NCBI GenBank assembly: GCA_964019055.1
Contig: OZ025218.1
Span: 3,866,169 to 3,930,168, forward strand
Direction: 5' to 3'
From: Anthopleura xanthogrammica
Lineage: Eukaryota > Cnidaria > Anthozoa > Actiniaria > Actiniidae
Length of the DNA: 64,000 nucleotides
Part shown: piece after piece, positions 30,560 through 43,300 of the stretch
Layout: every line of letters begins with the position of its first letter
Numbering within the stretch: the first letter of the stretch is position 1
The notes under the pieces: generated by a model
Told to the model about the DNA's origin: nothing
Databases searched by the model: none
Seen by the model: the letters and a program-made list of their open reading frames with translations, nothing else
Translations under genes and position numbers: made by a program

Positions 30560-33500
30560 TTATTTTACTTTTGCCATACAACAGCTTGTAGCATGGTCTT
30601 AACTAGCCTGTCAGAAGTGATTACATCACCTCTGTATCCAGCGGCCTATCCTCCAGGATCTTCATGCACATGGCATATCAGAGTACCTGAAGGAATGGTG
30701 GTTAGACTCTCTTCAGTTTACTTTGTACTACATTCAAATCCACGTTGTAATGAGGACTACCTTGCTGTCTATGACGGGCCATCACATGATCACTCACCGA
30801 TGATTGGCAGATATTGTGGTACAACGTTTCCTATGTTCGGGTCAAGTTCGAACACAGTCACACTAGTGTTCAATTCCACTACTCCTTTCAAGTATAAAAC
30901 AGGTTTCGAGATAAGATATTTTGCACAAGGTATATCAATGTTTCTTTTTGTCGTTTGCTTTTGTAAACTTTTGTTCAGTTTTGTTTTTTCGTGTTTTTTT
31001 TTTATCATTTGTTTTTTTAAACATTGTTATCTTGTAAAATAACGTTTACAAAGGAGGTGTGTGCGCGTGTGTGTCCATATCTATCCATAAAGGGAGGGGG
31101 GGGGGGTAAACAAACTATAGTCGTGACAATGATGACAATATGTCAACGAGGAGAAAAGAAACACCTTTTAACTCACAGAAATCATAAAAAACTTCATGCG
31201 ATTTTTAGTACAACAATATTTTGTTAATAGGACAATAACATGACTTTTGGAGGGCATATTGTTTATTTGTGGCCCGAGTAGCATCAATTTTGCGCCCGAG
31301 CGCAGCGAGGGTGCAAACGATACTACAAGGGCCACAAATAAATAATATGCACGACAAAAGTCATGTCATTATCATTCTCATTAATATACAAGACCAAATT
31401 ATACAAAGTCTTCAATATCATAAAGTTAGAATTTTCATAAAACATTTTCATTCGAAAATAAAGTTGTTATACATACAAAACAAGAAAACATCAAACGCAC
31501 GCGCTTTGAAAAGGTTTCCTTAAGATCTTATTGGCTGACAGCAGTCGTAAGACATTCTCTCACCCAATCATATCTAAGCAGGGCGGTAAATGCATTTGCA
31601 GCCCGCGCGCTTGTCGTTTGGCCCGCTAGACTGAACGTTTTAGTGAGGGCAGTTTAATAATTGGCCTTGTATATTGATGATAATGATTCATTGCAGGGTA
31701 AAAAGGGCTTGTCTATGCTGTTTAATGGTTCATTTGTTCACTTCTATAAAACTCACAGACAATACTGATTTTTTTTTTTATAGTTGAACCTCCTGGTGCC
31801 AAAAACTCAGGTAAATCAAAAACTGCAATCTACACTGAATCTTACGTAGAGATTACTTCATGGAAAGTGCGCGCGTACGGTTTTTATTCACGAGTTGTGA
31901 AGTATCATAAAACGAACAAGCGAGTCTTCGAGCGCGTGAGTTTTATGATACGAAACAACGAGTGAATAAAAACTGTACAAAGCACTTTCCATGGTGTTTT
32001 CTTTTTATTATATTCATACCGAGATTTTCAATTTGGTTTGAATTAGAGACTATTTTAGTTTACAAAGTTTGTAAACAAAGCTCAGTTTCCAAACTAAAAA
32101 TTATATTGCATGCAATAATTCTTTATTTTACAACGCTGTTTTACAAGCATAATAAAAACTTATTCTTATTAAATTCTAATTCGGTTTCTAAGTTTAATCT
32201 TTTCAACTTCTAGACCTTTAGTTTACACTAAAAATGATTGCGAAAGCTTACCGAAGTTTCTGTCGCCTTCTTACACGACAAAGCTGCCTTTCAATTCCTC
32301 GTTGTTGTTTAATACATTTTTAAGAGCTTTTCCACGAGATTTACATCTCGGTCAGCTTTTCCTCCGCTCTACTATTGGTATTTCATCGATTTTCTCTTTG
32401 GTTTCGTCGTCTAAATTATATTTTCATCCATGTTTTGAACTCAAACTTTCTAGTTTAGGTCTCACCGAATTGAAGTCGTCTTCTTACAAAAGCAACTGAA
32501 GCTGACTTTCCTTGTTGTTGTTCAAGTTTTCAGTACTTTTAAAGAACTTTTCCAATAGATTTACATCTCAGGCAGCTTTTTCTCCGCTTTACTACAGGTA
32601 ATTCATCGATTTTCCCTTTGGTTTTGTCGTCTAAAATATAGTTTCATTCATGTTTTGAAATAAAAACTTTCTAGTTTAGTCGAAAGTCTCACACGAAAGA
32701 GCAGTGGAGCCCGTTGCTGCCGGCTTCTGATTGGACGTATCGTTTTTCTCACACGTGAAGAAAAGCCGTACGTGGCTTCTGATTGGACGTATCGTTTTTC
32801 TCACACGTGAAAAAGCGATACGCGCATTGTGATTGGTTAGGAAAAGTGAACGAACGAAAATTTATTACACAGGATTTTACTGAGTAAATCTCGGTATGTA
32901 TATAATAAAAGGCTATACGTTTCCAAAATTGATGTGTTTTTTTGTCGTTGCCGGGTTTTTTTTCTGTTTTCTTTTTCATTTCTTTTGGTATTCGATATAT
33001 GACCAAATTATTAATTTATTGTACTCTTAACTTATTCTATAACGGAAATAGATAACTGCTATCTATCGATAACTTATTGAAATTATGAATGATGATAATG
33101 ATGATGATGATGATGATGATATTAATTATAATATAATTGATAGGATATTGATAATGATATCGACATTGTCAATACACTCATAATGATCGTGACTATAACA
33201 ATGATATATTGGGGCTGGACACAGTGATATTAATGATAATAATTTTCTTTCGTCTGTTTCAGGTCATTGCCCTGCAAGCTGCAAATGTTTTTATGTTTCT
33301 GGTGACAAGCAACGTCTCGTTGTTGAAGGCAAATCGTTGTCTACTGTACCAGGCAACATTCCCGATGATACAGCAGTCTTGTAAGAAATGGAAGTTTTAT
33401 ATACTTATTCCAATATGCTTTACTGTGCAAAGCTTCATATCTATGTTTTTGGTTTGTTTGTTTTTAGGCTACTTGCCAATAACAACATTAATCGCCTGAA

Positions 33501-36500
33501 AACGAAAGACTTTAGGTCAAAGAGAGTGTTAGAGTACATGTAAGTATTTACCATTGCAAAAACGTTGTAGTATACATTTATCAGAATTATATACAAATAC
33601 CTGATGAGATGCAACAATGGTATGGCCGTGTATAGAATGAAAGTTAACAAAAAAACACTTCTTTGCCTTACTTTGAAGCAAGACATGTCAAAAACATAAG
33701 GTTTTAAAGTATAGGATATTAATGGATTATATTTATTTGTATATTTGTATAATATGTTTCAGCAGCCCTGCTGTCATCATCAGTGTAAGCGATTGCAATT
33801 AGAGCGAGAATATAAATAGGCGTATAAAAAAGAATATAAATTAGAAAACTACAAAGCATGCAAAGACGTGAATTACATCGCTAATTTTAATTTATAGGCC
33901 AATTAATTATTACAAACTAATCGAAAAACCGCTTTGAAAACGTGTGCGCGCCATCGTTTTAGCATCTGCGTCCTCGTTACTCCAAGATGCTGCCAAGGAC
34001 GACGGTGCGCGCACGAACCTTACGTAATAAGGTTACGAAGCCACCGCAAACCACAAGCATTAAGGCACCGAAAATCATCTCGAAATCTCGAAATCCTAAG
34101 ATTTTTATTCAGCACGGTTAATTATGGATTCCACAGGGTGCCCTCAACTGCGAGATTGGTATCGCTGGTCGCTACGCTCGCAACAGTTATCCTTTTTTCT
34201 GATTATTTTTTTATTTTTCGGGCCTTGAAAACATAGCAAAGAGTCCCCTTGCAATATTTGAGCTTTCTGCAGTCTTGAAGTTCATAACGCGCGCATAAGA
34301 ATTTCATACTGAATTCCCCATTATGGTTGCCATGGTAATTCAGCGATTTTCTTGTGGGCACACGTTTTACAATTAAAGAGATACAATATGAAAACAATTT
34401 ACAAAATTATAAATAGAAATAAATATAATATAATAATTAAGGAAGTATAATATAATAGAGTGGTAATAATATAATAGAGTGTATGTGGTTGTTGAATTAG
34501 TGTAAACTTTCGAGTCAACAACCACAACGCTTGTGGCTAAGTTCGAATGTAAGCCACTACATCAAACCAAGATTAACAACTCAATGATTGTCGCAAAACC
34601 AAAGAGATGCGGCTCATTCACCTATTGGGTACTCATAATCCCAATGGGTTGAATGAACGCTTCGCTTTTAATTAATCTATTCTTTTGTCTTTTCATTATT
34701 TTTTCTTGTTTTTTTCTTGTAACCTTGCCTACCTTGCTCTCATTGGTTATCTATTTTCTATCTTTATCATATATACACTACCTTCCACTCTTATTCTCTC
34801 TTTTGCTCCGACGAAGGACTAGCGTCCGAAACGTTTATTTATAAAAAATATCTTTTAGTAAGTGATCTCTCTTATTTTTTACGGTGTAAAATTTAAATTT
34901 TTATCACAACTGTTATTATTTAAGTTAATTAATTGAATATTAACTAGTTATACCTTTTAAAAAAAAATAATTTAGAGATTTGAGTGACAACAAAATGTTA
35001 TACATCGATGACAGAGCATTCAGTACTTTGGAATCTATACAAACCATGTAAGTCTGTCAAAAATGGCGAAATTGTATATGTTATTCTAAAAATAGTGCTT
35101 TATCTGCAAGGTGTTTTTCTTCCATCCGTTTTCCTCGGTTTTTACATATCTTTTTGTCTGCATTTCTCAGTTACTTCATATATCCTTTTTTTTGTAGAAA
35201 ATTAAACATGAACTTCCTTAGAAGTCTTGGCCAAGAAACTTTTCACAATCTCAGCTCACTACAAGTATTGTGAGTATAGTAGATTGCACTATATGAACAT
35301 ATTTATAATAATAATAATAATAATAATTCTTTATTTAACGTGGGTATCAAATACAGCAGAATAAGTGAGCTGGTTTCAAATTTGGTTCACAAAAAAAAAT
35401 CTTTAAACTTTAAAACTTTTAAACTTTAACCTCAGAATTTCATTTCCGCCTTGAGTGCCGCTTGTTACATCTTCATACTTGTTAATAGAAAGCCACCCTT
35501 TAAAACAACTACCATGTTGGACAAGTGAACAGCTATGTACAAAAAATTGTTACTAAGTGGATCGTGTTCAAGTACGGCGTAAAATGATCAAAAAAAAAAA
35601 CATTACAAACATTCAAGGTACTTTTTAAGGATGCTTTTGAGAAAAAAAAACATTCTCTAAATACAGGGACCGCGGAGCATGGGGGGCCGGGGGCTATAGC
35701 CCCCCAATAATTTTGCCACCATCTTGAATTATTTATTTGCTAAGTTCTACGGCTCTTCTCGATAAATTAAGTGTGTAAAATATGAAATAAATGTCAATTT
35801 AAAAAGCCAGTTCTCCAACGAATCCAGCAGTCCATTAGACTTCTCTAAACCCATGATTTATTACGGTGACACGAAAACGAGCCTAGCGTAGACGTCACGA
35901 TATCACAGGTTAAAGGACTTTTTCGATGGCAAAGAGATTAGAGACATGGCTGAGTCAGTGCTAACATGATTCAAGAACAACGATTCAACAACGATTCTCT
36001 TAAACTGCCACAAAGAGCGGACAGTTAATTAGACTCCGAGTCAAGTGAGTTTGTGTAGAGGGAGCATGCCCCAAACCCCCCTGGGTGCTACAGCCTTTCT
36101 TGGTCGTAACCCTTCCCCCCCCCCCCCCCCTTCAAAAAAAAAAAAAAAAAAAAAATCAAAATTCGGCTCCGCGGTCCCTGAAATAGTTATTTGCTTGTGA
36201 TCCTCCAAATGTTAACAAACAATTTTGCTTAACTTATTATTGCATAGATATAAGTTTGTCATGAATGGCGTAGAGAGAGAAAGGGATAAAAAAAGGTGTT
36301 GTGTGAATATTCTCTCTTGAAATTCAGGTGGTTTCCAATTATTATATATGCGCCTTTTTGCATACAAAAGTCAAAATATTCAAAGCGTAAATAACAGTAT
36401 GGCGTGGACATTTGCCTTTCCTTCCCAATGCCCAAATAATCATTTAGTTACTGTTATTTTATGATTATGGTATATGTTATTGTATTAATTATTGTATATT

Positions 36501-37349
36501 CACTATCAGGGACCTGGCAGAAAACTTAATCGACGAAATTCATCCTGACACTTTCCACTCGTTGGTCAATCTTAAAGTTCTGTGAGTACTATATAGTTAG
36601 GTGATATTGCATAGCTACGTGTATATTAGTCTTTTACATTTTCTAATCTTAGCCCCCCCTCCCCCCCTCCACCTTTTTCCTTAATTCTACATACTAGCCC
36701 TCCTACTTTGAAATGTGCTCTGCCGTCCCTGCTAGGTCATTGGAAATCTACGCTGAATTTTGGTTATTGCTCTGCACCTTGAAGAGGTGTGTTTTCGGCT
36801 ATTTTACAGGATATTTGGTAAACTTTCTTTAAATTATTAAGCTAGGCACTTTTTCGCAGATTGAGAGAAAACCACTGACGTCAGCGTGCTACCCATGGGC
36901 GTAGTTCATAATAAATTAGCCAATCAGAGCGTGCGGTTTCACTTTTCTATATCATAAAAAGTGTAACAGTTATGCTGACGTAACATTCGCACTTAACTCT
37001 CTATTATGACAATTTTTATAACGAGAAGCCACCCGAGATATTTCAAAATTGTGTGTGTTTTCTCACACTACTTACGGTTGTCAAATTACAAATAGTTTTG
37101 AGGTAACACTCGTTGTACTCATGCCGATTATCACTATAGGCCATGCCAAGTTTTTACCTGTCAAGTTTTTCCGTTTAAATCAAGGACTTATGTGAAACTT
37201 TCACTTTTTCTGGTACCTGATCCGTAGTTTGATTGACTGGCGCTATTCTCTCAGATCACCAGAATGTTAATAGATATTTTTCAGTTTATGATTTAAATGA
37301 TGACGTTGATTGGTTTTCACATGTTAAAATGCGCAATATAAGTATTACA

Positions 37350-37380
<31 letters not shown>

Positions 37381-40300
37381 TCTTATTTTGAAGGAGCTTA
37401 AGATCCAACTACATATTCAATATCGACCCGAAACACTTCCAAGGAAACTCCGAGCTGCAGTATCTGTAAGTACTCCATCTAGTTGACACTTGCGCTATGA
37501 TTCATTTACTTATAACTTTGTATATGTGATGACTTTGTTGTTGCTATTTTATTCGTTGTTTATATTTAGGGGTTAGAGACTGATGTGAGTGTTTTGTTGG
37601 AGAATAAATGCACGCGCTGACTGTATAATGAACGAGAAATTTGAATACTGCACGAGGCGGAGAAATTTCGAGTTCATTATACAGTCAGTAAGTGCATTTA
37701 TTCGCCAACAAAACACGAGCTAGAAGTCTCTTACCCTTTTAATATGCAAACTGAGTACGCTGCAGAGCAGACGGCGCGACATGTTTCAAGTTGTCATTTA
37801 CGAATTACGAGTATTGTAAAATTGAGAACTTTAATCAAAAAGTATTTTAATTTTCAAACAGCCATTACTATTTTAATAAGTACAGAAAGTAATACAAAAG
37901 GGAAGATAAATAAATAACTCCCAACTCTAAATACGAAAATAATTCAATAATTCTGACTCAAATCTTTATTCACTTGTCAATTTGTTTTATTACTCGTATT
38001 GAACTTTACACTTGCTAGTGCCTTTCTCTTTGATTCTCTACAATTAATTCAGCATGAAATAATAGTGACTTTGAAAACGGGAAAGCTATTCAGTATATAG
38101 AAAACGTGTTGAAAAAAGTTGGTAGCGGTTGATACCTGCTCTGTAAATGCAAAAGTGAGCTGAGCGACTGTAGTGTTTTCCTAGGTTGAGTTTTAGTTCT
38201 TGATAGAATTTTTCACAGCCTTTCCGCAAGGATTTATTTCCCTAAGTTTCCATAATTTCTACTTTTAGTCGTACAGTCGTTTGGTTTTACCTTAAAAGAC
38301 GGAAATTCCTCATTGCGTTTGTCGCTTGGTTGAACTAAAATCGCCTCAACTATCAAAACTTCAATTTCCTGGTCGTTAAGTTCCTCAAATCTATCATTTT
38401 CTCCTTCGATTTGTATAGTACACTCCATGCCAAGCGTGTACTTAACTGTATAAAATCACGACAAGCCCGTTGTCCTCAAATACAACGATATCATGTGATC
38501 GATTTTAGCCTATGAGCTGCTTGAATTTTGGTCAGTGTACGAAGTTTGCATATTAATACTTGTTATCGGTTAGTCATTAGCTGCTAATGTGACGCAAAAC
38601 GTCCACATTAACTTGTTTTCTTTTTAAGCTATCTGCAACATAACCAGATCGAGGAAATTCAAGATTTTGTGTTCAAAAATTTACATAAGCTTAAAGTCCT
38701 GTAAGTATAGGCATTCAGGGATAAAAGCACAGCACAGCACAGCACAGCACAGCACAGCACAGCACAGCACAGCACAGCACAGCACAGCACAGCACAGCAC
38801 AGCACAGCACAGCACAGCACAGCACAGCACAGCACAGCACAGCACAGCACAGCACAGCACAGCACAGCACAGCACAGCACAGTTTCTGTTTCATTTTTAT
38901 CCTCTTAGTTTAAATGTACATAAACGTGGCGTATATTCTCTTGCATCTTTAATTTCTAGGTCTCTAAATGACAATAAAATCAAGCAAATTTCACAAGGGG
39001 CATTTCGAGGGCTTCGTTCTCTAGACAAACTGTAAGCAAATTTCACTTGTTATGGTTATACTTTACTAAAATCATCATTATCATCATTATTATCATCATC
39101 ATCATTTATTCATTACAATTATCCCCACCGCTATCAACGTTACTATTAATGATTTTTATTACTTTTACTTTTATTAAAGATAATTAACTATAATCATTAA
39201 TATCATTTATATTTCCTACCGTTATTATCATTCACGTGAAGGCATCTTCATCACAACAAATTTGCAGTTGTACCGGAGACGACATTCTCAGACATGGAAA
39301 ACCTCAAATTTCTGTAAGTATAAAAACAATGTTGGCGCAGTGTTTGATTTGATCGCTGTAAGATTTACTTTTTACCTAGTTCTAAAGAGTTTGTATTTAT
39401 AACACTTTAATTAGTGAGGTTGACTACTTCATGCTCTGCTGCTTTGCCAAGAGATTCGCACCAAACGTCAACTGTGATGCTCCATCTGATGAGTTTTCTA
39501 GCTGTGATGATCTCATGAAAAACAAAGCTGCAAGAGCTTCCATTTGGATTCTTGGGATTCTGGCTTTCTTGGGAAATATCTGTGTTGTTGCTTGGCGACT
39601 CACTCTAAGTGAGGACAACAGAGTTCAATCTCTCCTGCTCACCAATTTGGCAATTTCCGACTTCTTAATGGGCGTGTATCTCCTGATTATAGCAATAAAA
39701 GATGCACAGTGGCAAAAGGTATACTTCACTAAAGACTTTCTGTGGAGGAACGGACGCCTGTGCCAGTTTACTGGAGCACTTTCTATGCTGTCCAGTGAAG
39801 TATCTGTTCTGATGCTAACCGTCATTACCGCTGATCGATTCAAATCCATCGTTTATCCCATGAAGTTTGGAAAGCTTTCTTATAAAAGTGCTTTGGTAAT
39901 TTGCATCATCGTGTGGGTATTCGGACTGATAATTTCTTTCTTGCCAACAAGTGAGCTCGAGTATTTTTACGATGTGGAAGCAGAGATGGGATTTTACGGG
40001 CGTTCGTCAGTCTGTCTTCCTCTGCAGCTTTCCACTTCTCGTCTAGCTGGTTGGGAGTATTCAATCAGCTTATTCATTGCACTCAACCTTGCGGCCTTCA
40101 TCTTCATATTTTTTGCATATCTTGCAATCTTTATCACAGTCAAGAAATCTTCAGCCAAAACCCAAACCAAGAACGCCAAGAAAGAGGCAGCCATTGCATG
40201 GAAGGTGATGGCTATCATCCTGACTGATTTCTTTTGTTGGATGCCAGTCATCATCATCGGGATTCTTTCCCTCACCGGTGATTTCTACGATCCTCAAGGT

Positions 40301-43300
40301 CTTGCATATGTCTGGATTGCAGTTTTTGTCTTACCAGTCAACTCTTCAATCAACCCCATTCTTTATACCTTCTCTAACGCTGAAGTCCGTAAGAAGTTCA
40401 ATAGCTATTTCAGCTCACCGAATAGTGACCATGAAAATACTACTCAAGGTAATTAATGAATTCATTTATTAATCATAACTATTACAATATCCTGAAATCT
40501 GATTGGTGGATAAACTGTCTCTGTCTCTGTCTCTGTCTCTGTCTCTGTCTCTGTCTCTGTCTCTGTCTCTGTCTCTGTCTCTGTCTCTGTCTCTGTCTCT
40601 GTCTTTCTTTTTTCTTTTTTCTTTTTAATTACTTTGAATAGCTGGGTTTCACTTGACGTCATTTCCTGTATCGTGCGGAATGTTCATCAGCTGAATCACA
40701 AGTTTTCAATAGAATTCTGTCTGGCTGACAGCGCATGGTGGTCAGTGTTTGACCACCATTTGGAGCAGATAATGAGATTCAAAGACTTTTATCAGCTGAT
40801 TGGAACCCAGCTATTGGGCTCCCCTGAGATAGATGGTGGGAAGGATGGAAAGAAGCGACTTAATAATTAATAGGACAAAAATAACTAACACTTTTCTTAT
40901 TCAAAAACATTTTTTTCAAAAACATTTTTCTCAATAGCGACAATCCTGGTTTCAAAGACAAACTCCAAAGATTTCCAAGTATCCTCCATTCCAGCAAACC
41001 TGAAGTTGAAAAAAGTATTATCAGTATTCCAGTCGGACAAGGATACCAATGAAGTGGTAAGGGGTACCTTCGTTTCAGAACAAGTTATGACGAAATGAGC
41101 TAGGGGAGACTGCGTTGATAGGGGAAGGAGGGTATCGCAAGATATCGTCAAAAATGCACCAAATGAACTAATTTAAATTTCTATGAAATTATTGTAAACT
41201 ACTTATGATATCACAGGTAGCCCAAGCTATGGTTCTGAATATATATAGAGAGAATGTATGGCAGATCAAAACATTTCTTTAAAATAAAATAAATTTCATA
41301 TCTTATTGTTTCTTTACCGGTATATCAATGTTTTATTGCATGTTTTGTGGTTTGCTGACGGTTTGGTTGCATTTTAAGGCGATTTTAGGAAATTTTATCT
41401 CCTCTCTAAAGACGAAGTCAAGGTAGGAATCCTCAGACTCGGGTGCTTTGCTTCAACAGGCCGTAAATCGCCAGAAATCTGTTTCACAGCAAATTTTTCA
41501 CTGGCTACCCTTCGCCCAATAAATATCCAACACATCTAATCCAAAAATTGCTATATCGCTTCACTTCTTCCCGTCGAAATTCGCAAATATATACGCTCTA
41601 AATAGACAACTTCATCGGCGGACGGATCAGTCTCGCCACGGATTCAACGGTTGGTGACAAATCATTGGCTGTGTGGGGGAGGGTACATGACAAACGTTGA
41701 CCTTTTCCCAGACTAAAAACTGCTCGATGACAGCGAGAAACAAGACCAATGTTTAGTTGAACGGAATGTAAAATTTATGCAGAGGAAAACCAGAACGTTT
41801 AGAGCTCTATTTCGTAAACATTATCTAGAAATCTTGACTTATTTTTGGTTTTATGGATAAGGAATCTTTTATTTCGAGCGGTTTTTAGTCTGGTCAAAGG
41901 TCAACGTTTGTCATGTACCCTCCCCCACACAGCCAATGATTTGTCACCAACCGTTGAATCCGTGGCGAGACTGATCCGTCCGCCGATGAAGTTGTCTATT
42001 TAGAGCGTATATATTTGCGAATTTCGACGGGAAGAAGTGAAGCGATATAGCAATTTTGTGTTGGATATTTATTGGGCGAAGGGTAGCCAGTGAAAAATTT
42101 GCTGTGAAACAGATTTCTGGCGATTTACGGCCTGTTGAAGCAAAGCACCCGAGTCTGAGGATTCCTACCTTGACTTCGTCTTTAGAGAGGAGATAAAATT
42201 TCCTAAAATCGCCTTAAAATGCAACCAAACCGTCGAAAAACCACAAAACATGCAATAAAACATTGATATACCGGTAAAGAAACAATAAAATATGAAATTT
42301 ATTTTATTTTAAAGAAATGTTTTGATCTGCCATACATTCTCTCTATATATATTCAGAACCATAGCTTGGGCTACCTGTGATGATATTATGTTGTTTATAG
42401 GGTTACTTGACGTGCTGGGAGGAGAATGATTCAGAGTCTTTGTTGCTGCTCAAATGTTTCATACCAGAAAACCATGTTAATTGGATTCGAGAGGTCAATG
42501 TTCTAAAGCTGTCGAACAGTGGAAAGGAAAATGAAACTCTTTTGAGTTATAAATGGCATTCCAAAGGCAAGAAGAAAAATACCTTTTTTACGGCTTGTGT
42601 ATATGTTTATTGTCAATAGCCCTTCACCCTGCTCTTCTAGAGAACCTTTTACATCTTTCTTTTGCGTAAACTATGTCATGCATGTGTAGGAGTACCTTTC
42701 AGCAATCTGTTTACATGAATGCACCATTGTAGGGCTAGCTCAAAATTATGAAATAATCACGAAATCTCGGCTCGAGATTTTAAGATTTTCCAGCTTTGCT
42801 CAAAAACGCAAAGCAGCTTCTAATGCCTCAAATTTTGCACGGGATTCTATACTTTTATTATGCTTAATTGAAAGAACTTCAACAAATCTACGTTATATTA
42901 AATTTTTAACGAAAGTTATTTTTTCTAACCCATGAAAAAATAGATTTTTGTCTGAATTTCTGTTCGACTTTATGATAATTATGAGAGCTGAAAGGACGAA
43001 ATATGACAAATCGATGTATTTCTTTATCTTTTGTTTAAAAATATCCATGTCGTATTGTAGAATAATTCTCTAGCCGTCCTTTGTACATAATATAGTCTGC
43101 AAAGAACTACTATCTTATGAGTTGTAATTTTTTTCCTGATCACTTCCGGTGACGCAATCTTTGCTTCAAAAACTCGCGCGTAGGCACCATTAAATGCTGA
43201 TTATCTCAAAAACGAGCTCGGGACACTCCATTTATCTTTTCATATTCGGAATCAGTATTAAATTTCACTTTAAAAAATTGTAGTCAACTTAAGAGAGTGA

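Noticed and set aside
38234..38428. Minus-strand 64-codon frame ([20 protein letters not shown])
   Set aside because: Looks somewhat protein-like but has no splice partners, no recognised family and sits in an intron next to MITEs; evidence too weak to call.
38659..39035. Open frames of repeated HSTAQ and CCAVL peptides
   Set aside because: Translation of the (AGCAC)n repeat; only the end of one frame coincides with a true LRR exon (38960-39031).
39431..40456. A stand-alone 341-residue GPCR starting at the Met at 39431
   Set aside because: The Met is inside the hinge: the frame is open to an acceptor at 39414, joins the last LRR exon in phase, and the 3' donor continues to further exons. 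It may exist only as an intron-retained isoform.
40517..40604. Hexamer array considered as interstitial telomere repeat
   Set aside because: The unit is CTCTGT, not TTAGGG or CCCTAA.
40634..40870. Open frame with [16 protein letters not shown] after the 7TM exon
   Set aside because: No family recognised, no phase-compatible splice pair, and the receptor chain passes over it in frame.
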